A stretch of 64,000 nucleotides of DNA from Trachythela sp. YZ-2020 (Eukaryota > Cnidaria > Anthozoa > Malacalcyonacea > Clavulariidae), in contig JADLSH010000387.1 in the NCBI GenBank assembly GCA_016169945.1, positions 3,691,501-3,755,500 of the forward strand, written 5' to 3'. Below are positions 21,054-32,639 of the stretch, piece after piece (position 1 is the first letter of the stretch; every line of letters starts with the position of its first letter). Under the pieces are notes generated by a model. It was not told where the DNA came from. It was given only the letters and a program-made list of their open reading frames with translations, and did no database searches. A program made the translations under genes and the position numbers.

Positions 21054-23199
21054 AGGGCATTGGCAACGAAAATTTTTATTCCTTATATTGATAGAGCATG
21101 CCTACGGAATACTTAATTTCATAGTTTCCCTTGTCCATCGCATTTAGTTGTTGAGAAAATTTGTGACAAAGTTCAACAGTCGTCCGCCATTTTGAAAAAA
21201 ACGGCGTATGCTAATTTATGCATGAAGACATTAAATGACGTCATTAGATGGGTTGACACAATTTCTCTAATATAAACTCTATAGTGTATTACCACACGCG
21301 GTAAACTTTGCGGCAAAATAGACGGCAGAATGGTTTTAACAAGTGTGTAACATGTTTGTACCACTACTTTTGATACTATTTCTTCCAATTCCGTGTGAAA
21401 TAGACGCATAAATTCGAATATCGCATAGGAAATCCTTATGCAATGTTATGCTATTATTGTCTATATCCCCTGAATTGTCTCGCTGGTAAATGCATAAAAA
21501 TTGCTCAAATTGCAAAACAATCAAATCTCTATCAGCACGTTCAGTTACCAGTTCCATGCAATTATTATTGAAAATACAACAGTAAATAAAATTGTCACAA
21601 TGTAGTCTTCTGTTAATAACTGTTTATGTATTGTTAGACGGCAAAGCTTAATAAATAAATGTAGTCTATACTAATACTAACTATTAAACCTAAATAGCTG
21701 GCGCAATTTATATATATACATTCAAAATACACAAGAATAAAGGCCTACAAATTTGGATAATTCATCATTGAGATTTGAACTACTCCTTTTATACTTTCAA
21801 TGCAGTTGGACTGTGTAGTATAAAGAAGCGCTATTACATAAAATAAACTACATATAGCATGCTGTATTCGCATTCAAGGTATATTATTGATTGTTGTAGA
21901 GTATATCGCTTCATCGCTTGTATTGACATAGTGCAAATTTAAGTTACCCATGATTATTGAAATAAAAGTATAAAACAAACAAGGTTAATACAACTACAGT
22001 CATTTTGAAAAGCGAAGAGAATACCGGTATGTCAGTTAATAGCAAGTCTTCAGTGCGGCAATGCATTAAATTATTAATTTCTATTTTAATGATCAGTTAT
22101 TCCCTACCCATATGCGCGTCTTTATTTTTCGTAAAAAAGAGTATAACAAAAGATCTAAAAATATTAGAGTTCTCACTTCTATAATTGATATTGTGTGTTG
22201 ACGCAATTAATAACTATATTTTCTGTAATGGGAATCGCTACATTTTCGGCAATATTTTTACCAGCTGAATTTAAGCCAGGGAACAGCTATAGTCTGGCTT
22301 TTTTCTATAAACTAGCTAGATATATTAAATAATGTACTATATTGACAGCTTCATATTTTCCGTCAAAACAATAGAAGCTCAAAACTTCATAATCATATGA
22401 ATCGCGTGAATAACTATTCTTTAATAATCACTAGAACTTGAATATAGATTGTTTTCAAAAGAATATTACTTGCAACCAATAATTCTGCACCAGATTTATT
22501 TTTCAGTAACATTCAAGGCTTTAGTTTAGCTCCAGATATTAGGTCAAGGTGCTCAAAATCGCTGGTTGACAATTCGTTCAACCTTTCTCGGTGTCTCGAG
22601 TTTATAATATAACATTTCAAACACCTCTTCTCGTGTCTTCGTTTAAAGAATGTATCCTACAACAACAGATGGTCCCTGAAACCTTTTCCAGAGTGTATGA
22701 CCATTTACCTTTCTCGTTAAATTTCAATTGACACAAAATACTATAGTATAGCTTCAATAATACCCCAATCATTCACAAACGCGTGAAACAATTAAACCAC
22801 GCAAGTTGTAAAATTCGCCATTCCTTTCCTTCTTACACGCTTAATATGGCTTTACCCGATAGTGTAGCATTTCCTTAGTTCTCCTGCCTGGTTGTGAGAA
22901 TTTTTGTTCATTATAACGCGCAAAAACGACATATTTTTAGTTACCAAAACCTTCACGCAATATAGATCCCTATGTTGTTTTGAAACGAACCCATCTAATG
23001 ACGTCACAAAGGTCATTGACCCCAAAGATAATTTTTTGAGAATTTGATCCAAGATGGCGGCCGATGAGCAAATTTATCACATTTTACTTGCACTTTACTC
23101 GCAAACAAAAATGTTACATAAAAAAATAGTAACATTCTCATAGTTAGGTGGTCCAGTAAGATTAAATAAGCCAATAAAAATTTTCGTTGCCAATGTCCT
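21054..23199. mobile_element. TTAA-flanked, Kolobok-like non-autonomous element (2,146 bp)
   Basis: The ends AGGGCATTGGCAACGAAAA and TTTTCGTTGCCAATGTCCT are inverses with one mismatch, and the match extends through AATTTTTATT. Both sides carry TTAA (21050-21053 and 23200-23203). Further in, ATGACGTCATTAGATGGGTT on the left matches AACCCATCTAATGACGTCA on the right, so the imperfect inverted repeat reaches about 200 bp. TTAA target sites occur in piggyBac and Kolobok. AGGG ends suit Kolobok better than the CCY ends of piggyBac. No transposase frame was found. Confidence 0.82.
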
Positions 23200-23414
23200 T
23201 TAAGATAAAGAGATATATTAACTAGATTTTTATATGGTATTACTTTGTATACAATGACAATGTATGGACATTGCCTGCATAAAGACAGTGTGTTTTCTGG
23301 ATCTACGTATTCGTAACTGACATTAATATAAAATGTTGCTTAATTTGTTTTTTGAAGGTATTATAGAAACTTATGTCTTTCAGATTTGTTTCTAATTAAT
23401 TCCACACATCAATT

Positions 23415-23640
23415 CCATTTTAGTATGCAAACCGCGTATATACTCCGTCTGGGGAACCAAAACGCTACACATAATTCATAGAGAGCCTTTTTGCGTAATT
23501 TATACATGCGTGGCAGCCAAGTGTATAGTGTTCGCTAGTATTGTCAGATGCAAGACGCTAGTGAAGCCTGGCGCACACTATATTGATCCAGAGCAATCTG
23601 CTTACCAGTATAAATAAAGTTAGGTTAATTAATGCCTAGG
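23415..23640 (+). repeat. dispersed repeat family B, partial copy
   Basis: It shares TTTTAGTATGCAAACCGCG, AACGCTACACATAATTC and AGTGTATAGTGTTCGCTAG with the longer copy at 26030-26640, and the former two more loosely with 31720-31990. Confidence 0.75.
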
Positions 23641-24621
23641 CCAAATTTTTCTACAATGAAACTACCAACTATCTAAACATAAAATACAACAAGAAATCAT
23701 GCGCAACTGAAAATATATAACCAACAATGCGGACCCCACTGGTCGTAAATAATATACGGCGTGGAGAAAGAAATGGCGTTTAGCTTTCTTGTTCACATGT
23801 CTACAAATACATGAACTTCGGCCGTTTCTCCGGAAAGGTTGCAATACTTTTAAGCAAGTATAATTTTAGGCTAGCTACTGGCCATACCTGTACTTTTCCA
23901 ATGCAAAGTATCATCTTAACGCAGCGCGTGTTCAAAAGAAGAATCCCTTGCTCAATGGTCGTGATATGTCTTCCACTTTGTATTTATCACTAGATCAGGA
24001 TCAGCACCGCGGTCAGCTTGGTTCATGTGGGTTAAATGGTATTGTCCAGTGAAGCAGTTCAGTCTATGTTGTTGTCCAGTCCGTTAATTTGTTTATGCTT
24101 TTCTTGTTCTGTTCACATTAGTTTTCAAATAAAATAAAAAATCATAAAATTGACTGCGCTGCCATTTTATTATTAAAAGACGATTAGACACTTCCTGATT
24201 TTATAAGCTATTGTTAATTTCGTGGGCACTCAACCAAATTCGGCTAGTGTCTATCAGTATAGCCTAGGAGCGTTTTAGTTATAAACGCCCACGATTTCTC
24301 AGGTTTGAAAGCTAAACTAATTTGATTTCGAAATAAAATGAATCTTGACCTTAATCTCGACCCAATCTGGGCATTTCATAAGCAGAGGCCACTAATTTCC
24401 CCTGACGTAGTAACGTGGGGATTTTGTTGGCTTATTAGTTCTCAGCAAGGAATGTTTGGCCATATAATTATATACTATTGTAGACGAACTCACGAACCAT
24501 GAATTTAGATACAGTATCTAACACGGCTCTAGAATTCAGACTTAAGGTCTCTTTCCTCAAGCGACAACTCCATGCTCTTTGCGCATAACCCAATGACAAA
24601 CTTCAACCAAAGATGAATGCC
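23641..24621. other. non-coding DNA
   Basis: No gene recognised. A 60-codon frame occurs on each strand around 23.7-24.0 kb, without any motif. Confidence 0.4.
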
Positions 24622-25467
24622 AAAATAACAGGGAGTATATGATTTGAAGCAATATTTTTGTGATTTTGTGACCCTCGACCTTTTACCCTCACCCTCGACC
24701 TTTTACCCTCGACCCTCGACAATTAGACAAACTCAGTTTTCAACCCTTGAAAGTCAAGAGTACTGTTTCGATGTCCTTCAATAACATATTTTGTCTGTTT
24801 ATATTACGAACGAACAATATTTGTAACAGGAAATCCTCTATAAGTGTATGTCAAGCTAGAGCCATATACCTAAACTCATCCAACTAACTTTCTTTCAGTA
24901 CTGGATAGCTTTGTCAGTTCTAAACTAAAGGTATTTTTCTATTGGACTAGTGTTACTACAGGAGGAAACCTAGACTAAACTACTTTATTTAGACTGTATA
25001 GCTCTATCAGTCCTAAACTGGTTTCCCTAGAGGTCCAGTAAGTGCCATCCCTTTCAGTGTAACTGCAGGAAAACCTATTGAACTAAACTTACTCTATTTA
25101 TACTGGATAGCTCTTGCAAGGGCCATCTTTTATTGATCAGTGTTCCTACGGGAGGATTAACTAATTGTTGTGCAAAATAGTATATATAGCTTAATCGTAT
25201 TCGTTAAGGTTGTTATAAGTTTATTATTTGATAAAGCTAGCTATCCGGTGTAAATATCTTCAAATAAAGTTAGATAAGTTAAATATGAAACCCTATATTT
25301 AAACCCACTGCTCTCGTATAATCGAAATCTTTTGACATTGCATCTAAGATCCCCTGGAAGTCATTTGAAATAAAAATATCTTTTTTTAATATTTTGTTTT
25401 GAAAAATACTAAAAACAGCAGGGGAGTGGCTTCGTGTCAAGGACAGTTCCGCACTCCGGGACTCTGG
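24622..25467. repeat. right arm of the long inverted duplication
   Basis: This is the inverse of 16547-17964 without the 525-bp insertion. It begins with AAAATAACAGGGAGTATATG, runs through several ACCCTCGACCTTTT units and the roughly 100-bp GGATAGCT units, and ends CTCCGGGACTCTGG. It carries the empty target sites of both the 525-bp element (ACAATTAGACAAACTC) and the CACTG-ended element (CATACACTTATAGAGG in inverse). Confidence 0.85.
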
Positions 25468-25721
25468 CACAACTTGCCTGGTTCTCTATATAGTTTATTG
25501 CGTTAATTAAATATTTTGTGTTTTATTTGAAATTACTCGGTAACTGCGCGTATTTTCATGAATAATACTACATTATATTATACATGTTAATCTAAGCCGG
25601 GCAAGTTGGAACTATAAGGTTTTTGATGTGCTTAATCTATCGCTTTTCCCTGTTATCCTCCTGTCCACGTGCTTTAAAACGAGGTTGTATGGGGAGCTTC
25701 TGTATCTATCTGCAGAGTTAG

Positions 25722-25863
25722 CCTAAAATAACAGGGAGTATATGATTTGTAGCAATATTTTGTGATGTTTTGACCCTCGACATTTTACCCTTACCCTCGA
25801 CGTTTTACCCTCACCCTCGACCTTTTACCCTCGACCCTCGACACTCGACAATTAGACAAACTC
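25722..25863. repeat. third copy of the AACAGGGAG / ACCCTCGAC segment
   Basis: A direct copy of 24622-24735: AAAATAACAGGGAGTATATG, then ACCCTCGACNTTTT units, then ACAATTAGACAAACTC. It lies just beyond the right arm. Confidence 0.8.
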
Positions 25864-26029
25864 TTGGAAACTCTAGCTAGTACAGTTGAACTGTTGGTCG
25901 GAAATCCCTCTATATAATTGAAGTTGGTTGCATGAATATGCGCATGGAGTGTTGAATATATGCTGAATGTTGAAAATGCGGAGTGTCGAAAATGCGAAGT
26001 GTTCTCATTTTCTTTTAAAAATTGTTTTT

Positions 26030-26720
26030 CCCCAATGTCACTCAGATTCCCTTTAGATAAACTAAATACCAATGAATATGAGATATATTAAAAGTTCTGA
26101 TCGATTATAAAATACGCTGTTTATAATACACTACAATAATGTACACTACAAGTATTTACTCAATACAGGATGAATAATTTTAACCATTTTAGTATGCAAA
26201 CCGCGTATAACTTTTAGAGTGTAAACCAAAACGCTACACATAATTCATAAAGCTTTGGCTTAGATTTATTGCGTTAGTCCTGTGGCATCTGCTCAAGAAC
26301 ACATTATCACTAAACTTTCTTCTAGAGAGCCTTTTTGGGTAATTTATACATGCTTGGCAAGTGTATAGTGTTCGCTAGTATTGTCAGATGCAAGAGCGTT
26401 AGTGAAGCCTGGCACACACTATATTGATCTAGAGCAATCTGCTTACCAGTATAAATAAAGTTAGTTTAGGTTTCCTCCTGTAGTAGCACTAGACCAATAG
26501 GAACTGATAGAGCTATTAAGTTAGGATTTGTAATAGCTACTACTTATGAAGAACTCTATGGAGAACAGTTTATCACTGACAAAGCTATCCAGTATAAATA
26601 GGTTTAGGTATATGGCTGGCTCCGTTTATTGGGACAACGTAAGGCTTGATCGATCAAATAGATTGTAAAAGAGGATTAATATAAGCACTCTTGAGCGACA
26701 CCTACATTTACATACACTTA
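26030..26720 (+). repeat. dispersed repeat family B, longest copy
   Basis: It runs from TCACTCAGATTCCCTTTAG through AACGCTACACATAATTC, TCAGATGCAAGAGCG and several GCTATCCAGTATAAATA units. It then continues beyond the CACTG-ended insertion as TATAGAGGATTTCC at 30471. Related copies lie at 23415-23640 and 31720-31990. Confidence 0.75.
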
Positions 26721-27754
26721 CACTGCAAAAAATCCCGAGTAAATGGTACTCAAAATATTGAGTAAATGAATGCACCCATAGTTACTCCTAATATTGAGGT
26801 ACATCCCTGTGTTGAAAACCCTGAAAGCTTTGCTTAACCAACCAGATGTCCTCACAGAGGTGAGCTGGTATATAGGCATATATATATAGTGCAAACACTG
26901 TTACTAAATTTTATGTGTTCAGATTATATGTACAAGATTATTTTCTCAATTATTATCTCTATATATACTGATCAATAAGATTTTATGCTTTTTAATAACT
27001 GCCCTGTCCCCAGATTCGCCCTGTGTATTTTACTAATTCCAATTTCCAGACAATTTTACTTGTCACTGGTAGAGTACTGTCAGTTAGAATGGATTAAAAT
27101 GAAAACATTTATTACTTAAGATCTTTTTCTAATCATGTTTTTAACTTTTTACATGACATTGTATAGGTCTATAATCCACATATCAGTACTGATGGAATAC
27201 TCAAAGATTTTTGTGATGGCCAGACTTATAAAGAGCACCCATTGTTTGTAGAGTCTAGTGTAGTTTTGTTTCTTCATGCCTATTATGATGACTTTGAAGT
27301 CACAAATCCTCTTGGCTCGAAAACTAAGAAGCACAAATTAGGTATATACATGTGATCACATTTGTATAAATAATCAATCTCACCAACTATTTTTCTTATA
27401 CATCAGTCAATTCCAAGCATGCCCACCCCCCTGGCACCATGGAGCATTTTAACCATAATACTAACCCTAATCCTATCCACAATCCTAATCCTGTGACATA
27501 ATTTTGGGATAGTAATATGTAAAGTCAGCCGACATCAGATCTTCTCTTTGCCAAAAATTGTTACAAAACGAGATAATTCATTTAGTATGGAGAAATATTC
27601 TTTATATTTCAGTGATTAATAATGACGGTGTTGCCAGTTGAAGGTTTAAATTTAGTTAAGCTTTCACTACTAATTCGCATTTTAATTATTCTATTAAGGT
27701 GCGTTTCACTTCACGATTGGCAATATTAGACCGTGTTACAGGTCATCCATAAAC

Positions 27755-28944
27755 ATGGATACAGTGGATATATTGGATACAGTGAATAACTTCAAGAATA
27801 TTGATTATTCGCTCGCAAGAAGACATCAAGCTCTACAGGCATACCTCCTTCAGAGTTCAGCCAGGGGCTTTTATAAAGTTTCTATGGAGCAAGGACCAGG
27901 TTTGTATTGACTATAATACAACACACCCTTCCTGAAAGTACATTCTGGAAGTACAGTATTAAGCTTTGTTTTTGTGTTGAAACTTACAGTTCATTGCCAT
28001 TCAACAGAACCATTATGTTAAATAATGGTGATACAATGTGTTACAAATGGCAATACTCTATCTCAATCATGAAAAGAAAGCTATTTAGCCAAACTATGCA
28101 GAATGTTTCTCAAAAGGATGTGTTGCTATACTAAAATTATACTTTTACAATATAGTGCAATAACATATTCGCCCATAGTAAATATTCTCCACAGCACTCG
28201 ATACTGCAGTTAACTACATAGTGGGCAATTAACAGAATTATTTGCCATGTCGTGTCTCTTTATAACCTGTTAGCTGGCAATGTGCCAATGAGATATTGCA
28301 CTCCACAATAGTATTTTCCTCCCACAAATGACAGATGATTTTACTCCTCAGTGCTTGGTGGGTACTGCCTGTTAATTGGTAAATAGATAGTTATAATGCA
28401 CATGCTCTGACATTGACAACAATTAATTGGTTACTTTTTAGGACAAGAGACCACAGTCGCAGACGTCGGTGATGCTCTGAATATTGTTGACGACGGTATC
28501 ACTGGTGATACTAAAGTTACAGTGTAAGAGTAATAACAAATTGAATTATGTAATTTGTGTACAGTATATGTAACATGTAATGGAAATGAACTGAGATGTG
28601 GACATCATCCAATATTTTGTAGGATGTCTTGGGTCAAAATCTTTGGCACTTGATACTCTGAGGGCTCTGTTATTGTTCCGGAATTGAATTATGGTCAACC
28701 AAGCTTTGGTCAGATAAGTAAAGTTTTACTTGTCAGGGGAAACATTGTATTGCAATACAAGTCTTTGCCGGTGCTGGAATATTCAGAACATCTAAATGCC
28801 TATCAAGTGGTTCATAGTGATGATGTTCATTTTATTAAACAAGAAAACCTGCAAGATTTCCACCCTCTTGGCACCCATCATGGATTTGGGAACAATGCAA
28901 ATAAACTGTTCGTCGTTTTGCGTTACAGAGTAGATTTCAATTAA
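27755..28944 (+). CDS. uncharacterised spliced gene inside the CACTG-ended element
   Basis: Three probable exons. Exon 1 is 27755-27899 from an ATG (MDTVDILDTVNNFKNIDYS...) to a donor before GTTTGTAT. Exon 2 is 28441-28524 after TTTTTAG (GQETTVADVGDALNIVDDG...), ending at GTAAGA. Exon 3 is about 28655-28944 and reads EGSVIVPELNYG, FGQISKVLLV, EYSEHLNAYQVV, DFHPLGTHHG and FVVLRYRVDF before a stop. The last exon has the shape I remember for C-termini of uncharacterised, multi-copy cnidarian and Hydra proteins (FG.I...L......L...EHL.AY.V...PL...F.VLRY), which I take to be transposon-encoded. Exon 3's acceptor is not certain and exon phases were not fully proved. It may be a remnant of the element's own transposase or a gene it carries. 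Confidence 0.45.
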
Positions 28945-29009
28945 ATTAAAATGCAAAATGTATATAATTTATAAAACTGTTGACATTTGCCATTAGAAGA
29001 ATAGACATT

Positions 29010-29255
29010 ATGCCCGAGCCGGCGCGAAGCGCCGTGCGAGGGTACTAATTCCGCTCGGATATTTACACCCGGGTATGTGAAAACACAGCGGAATCCAAAG
29101 TCGTCCGCCGCGATGCCATGGACGGTTCAGGGTTTTGTACGTTATACGCATGCGCGAATTCAGGTCGAGAGAAACATACGGATAAACATTTTTAAAAGAT
29201 TTACGGATAAAGATTTTGTTATTCATCGAAAATGATTTTTAATACTCGGGCTATT
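29010..29255. other. CG-rich island-like patch between short inverted ends
   Basis: GCCCGAGCCGG at the left and ACTCGGGC at the right bound a patch that is CG-rich over its first half in otherwise AT-rich DNA. It contains ACGCATGCGCGAATT. It may be a tiny nested element. No coding function seen. Confidence 0.3.
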
Positions 29256-29917
29256 GGAAAAACATACCGACAAACAGAGTCTTCAAAACAAGATAAACGA
29301 GGAGTCGAATGGCTGAAAAAAGGACACTTTTGAAGTGTATTAAACGGTGTCTATTTTTCATATTTTAGTTTGTGGATTTGCAAAAGCGTATGTTACTCTG
29401 AGAGGTTATTATAATATCGATTAAACCTAAAAGGTATTTTAGCAAGTTTAAATTTGAATTTTGAAGAAACAACGTAATTTTAAAAACTTCATTTTAAAGA
29501 TAAATTTAAAAAAATATACTGTCAAAAAACAGTTGAAGTTTTCTGAAATTTTTTTGACGTTTTTGTGAAATGTCTAAGGTTAAATTTTACAACAACCAAA
29601 GCTAAAAGAGTACGTAATAACATATCTACTTTATATAGTTGGCAATTCATAATTTTATAGTTAAAAGCACAAATATTTATATTACTCTTATCATTTTGTA
29701 CCAAAAGTAAAAAATTGTGTGTTGCTAACTTGCTATGGTTACAATGATTGACCGAATACTTCATGTTACAATAAATTTTGGGAAGTATAATTCCTGAGTT
29801 CGAATAGGCGAGGGGATTCTGCATGAGTGTATTTCTAGTATGGCATTAATTGTTGGAAATACAGACAGTTGAACGTTTAAAATTTGTTCAGCATAGTAGA
29901 AAGTGATATAAACGTTG

Positions 29918-30460
29918 TTTACTCACAAAATGAGTACAGATTTTCTAAACCTTTACTCGAAAATTGAGTAACCTCAACGTATTGCCTTACTCAGATTTGA
30001 GTAAATTCATCATTCACTCAATAGGCCTACATGAGTAAAAATCTACTTTTACTAAAAATATTGAGTTGGTATAAACTTACTCAAACTTTGACTGAAATAG
30101 ATTGTGTAATTTACTCAATGTCTGAGTAAGTTTTATATCACTCAAGGTTTGAGTAAATTCATTGTTTACTCAAAATGTGAGTAAAAATATTATTTTACTC
30201 AAAATATTGAGTATGTGCAACTTACTCATTTCTTGAGTAAACATAAATTTGTGGTTTACTCAAGAAATGAGTAAATTGTACTCTTGTGTTAGACAGTTAG
30301 AGTAGAAAATACTAAAAGAACTTTACTCAAAAATCTGAGTTTTTGTTACTCAAAATCAGGAGTAAAATCAGTTTAGCGGGGAAAGCAGAGTAGAATTTAC
30401 TCAAAATATTGAGTAATCTGTGCAATTACTCGACAAATGAGTAACAGTTACTCTTGCATT
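29918..30460. repeat. palindromic ACTCA/TGAGT array
   Basis: Roughly two dozen TTACTCA or TGAGTAA heptamers are spaced 15-25 bases apart, often facing each other as TTACTCAAAATATTGAGTAA. A few also occur at the element's left end (26737-26800). This is probably the subterminal binding-site region of the CACTG-ended element. Confidence 0.8.
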
Positions 30461-30539
30461 TTTTGCAGTGTATAGAGGATTTCCTTTTACATGCAAATAT
30501 TGTTCGTTTGTAATAATTATAAACCACATGTATAAACAG

Positions 30540-30712
30540 ACAAAATATGTTATTAAAGTGAAAATGCGGAGTGTTGAAAATGCGAACGGGGTGAAATTTC
30601 GGTGTGAAATTGCGGGGTGAAAGTGCGGGATGAAATTGGGGGTTGAAATTGCGGGGTGAAATTGCAGGGTGAAATGGCTTGGTGAAATTGTGGGGTGAAA
30701 TTGGAAATTTGC
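30540..30712. repeat. GGTGAAATTGCG minisatellite, orientation 1
   Basis: About ten units of roughly 15 bp, consensus GGGGTGAAATTGCG, with substitutions. The inverse-orientation array is at 31497-31690. Long minus-strand frames rich in Phe-His-Pro-Ala-Ile are translations of the array. Confidence 0.85.
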
Positions 30713-31496
30713 TGAATTTAAATATGCCGGGAATGCATCTGTTAAAGCAGATAATTCGCAAGAAAAAATGAAATACGTTTTACATATATCATGCGGGGGC
30801 GTACAGTGCATGAAATTGTATATATAGCCGGGTATATTCTACGCTACATATGAAATGCTTACATGTATTCTAACACAGAGAAATTTAAAAATGGGGATTC
30901 AAAGAGGGTTTGAGCGCTTTATCATCTTGACTTTAAGCACTGTTTACATCTGCTATTTTGGCTTGTGATTTTCTATTTAGGTCGTAAAGGCTAATAGGCT
31001 ATCGAACATAACTATAATTTAGAGTTATGTAATTGGACATTTGGCTTTGCCTAAGCTGTCCTCATTTGTCAATGTAAAACCGGTCTTAAATAATAACTAT
31101 GGCGCAACAACTACATTAAAAGCATTTGCTTACAGGAGACGCTCTGCTTTCGGAGGAGCCGCTACTTTAACGGTATAGAACGGCTTACAGCGGCAATGAC
31201 AAAGCTCTGAGCGTAATATAAATATATCACGACATCATGACAGACTTGAAGTTAGTTTGAATCCCGCTTTAAAATTTTCTCCGTATTAGCATACATACAT
31301 GTAAACATTTCATGTGCATGTAGCGTAGAATATGCCCTATATATGCACTTTAATTTCATGGCCGCGTAGCTTGTTTTATGATGTGAGAAGGTATATATGT
31401 TCTGCTGCTTTTACGGATACATTCCGGTATAATGTTCTGTCATAACTCGTAGGCTTTTATTTTTAATTAAAAAAGAAAGATTAATAATTCAGCAAA
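30713..31496. other. non-coding DNA between inverted minisatellites
   Basis: No gene recognised. ATGTAGCGTAGAATATGCCC at 31317 is a loose inverse of GGGTATATTCTACGCTACAT at 30831, so the inverted arrangement extends beyond the arrays. Confidence 0.4.
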
Positions 31497-31690
31497 TTCC
31501 CAATTTCATCCAGCAATTTCACCTCGCAATTTCACCCCCAACTTTACCCCGCAATTTCACCACGCAATTTCACCCTCAACTTTACCCCGCAATTTCACCA
31601 CGCAATTTCACCACGCAATTTCACCCCGCAATTTCACCCGGCAATTTCACCCAGACCAAGCACTCAGACCCCGCATTCCGACCCCACGTT
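31497..31690. repeat. CGCAATTTCACC minisatellite, orientation 2
   Basis: About twelve units of CGCAATTTCACCC, or CCCAACTTTAC variants, the reverse complement of the array at 30540-30712. Confidence 0.85.
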
Positions 31691-31719
31691 TTCTACCAAA
31701 CCGTTTTTCACTAATGTTA

Positions 31720-31990
31720 CTCAGTTTCCCTTTAGATAAACTACCAATGACATATTAAAAGTTCTAATCAATTATAAAAAACGCTACACTATAATATATA
31801 TTATTATACACTACCGGGTACACTACAATATAATAACCCAATGCAGGATGAATAATTTTAACCCCATTTTTATGCATACGGCGTACTTCGTGGGATAACT
31901 TTTAGCGAGTACACTTGAACGCTACATGCAGAAGTTAATTTAGTTAGTTCTGTGGCGTCGATCTGCTCAAGAACACACTATCACTTAGGG
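31720..31990 (+). repeat. dispersed repeat family B, third copy
   Basis: A diverged copy of 26030-26320: TTACTCAGTTTCCCTTTAG, then TGCAGGATGAATAATTTTAA, then CTGCTCAAGAACACA. Confidence 0.7.
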
Positions 31991-32065
31991 GTGTACCATT
32001 AGATTTTTGAGCGGGGAGGGGGTTGGACCCTCAAAAATAGTATTAAAATTTTAATACTCAAAAAT

Positions 32066-32629
32066 AGTATTAAAGCTATTCAACATCATATGATCAGGAA
32101 TGAAAATTTAACATTAGAGAAACAACATCAGTACTGCCCCAGATCACCTGATACCTGGTGTATATATTGGAAAGACGAAGCTGATGAAACGCATCTTTAC
32201 AATGAAGATAATATCGATTGCCTGAAGATTTTATGGAAGAACTTGATCCCATATTTACCAGACTGTCCAGGCAAAGCCTGTTGATGCAAAGAAGAGAAAG
32301 AGAGCACCAAAGAAGAAAAAAGACAATTTAGAACCAAAAATAACATTTGTTATGCCAACCGTTGAAGTGGTGGGCAAAAAACGATAATAGTAGCTGATGG
32401 TTTTGGTATGTAGAAACATAATTTGTAGCAGTTTTAAAGAAGAAAGTCAAATATATTGAGTATATATGCTCACTTGTAACTCCTTAAATATACAGGTAAC
32501 CTTTTACACAAATTTGGGTGTTCCACATGGCCAAAAGCGGATGCAAAACATAAGTCCCTGCATGACTCCCCTATTGAATTTGAAGAAATTAATTCTCTGA
32601 TCACCAAATTTGCAATTGATTTGGAGTAG
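32066..32629 (+). pseudogene. broken two-exon gene with WC..W and Lys-rich segments, possibly MULE-derived
   Basis: A plus-strand frame reads IKAIQHHM, then HQYCPRSPDTWCIYWKDEAD and LIPYLPDCPG. Around 32265 the frame shifts to VDAKKRKRAPKKKKDNLEP, which looks like a nuclear localisation signal. A second shift near 32378 leads to TIIVADGF and a donor GTATGT. After acceptor TATACAG (32494) the last exon (to 32629) reads NLLHKFGCSTWPKADAKH and ends at a stop. The CP....(S/T)WC.(Y/W) pattern resembles a motif I associate with Mutator-like transposon proteins of invertebrates. Two frameshifts make it a pseudogene. The family is uncertain. Confidence 0.4.
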
Positions 32630-32639
32630 GCTACATGTC

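Larger units (their letters stand above)
26721..30470. mobile_element. CACTG-ended DNA transposon with TA target duplication (3,750 bp)
   Basis: The ends CACTGCAAAAAAT (26721-26733) and ATTTTTTGCAGTG (30458-30470) are perfect inverses, with looser pairing for another 20 bases. TA flanks both sides. Two uninterrupted copies of the target (ACACTTATAGAGG at 17205-17217 and, inverted, at 24837-24849) show exactly where it inserted. CACTG or CACTA ends with a 2-3 bp duplication fit the CMC (CACTA/Mirage/Chapaev) superfamily. The interior holds a small spliced gene (27755-28944), and the flanks hold palindromic TTACTCA...TGAGTAA repeats, dense on the right. It has no complete transposase, so it appears non-autonomous. 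Confidence 0.8.

Noticed and set aside
30401..30811. 136-codon protein rich in Phe-His-Pro-Ala-Ile
   Set aside because: A translation of the GGTGAAATTGCG minisatellite.
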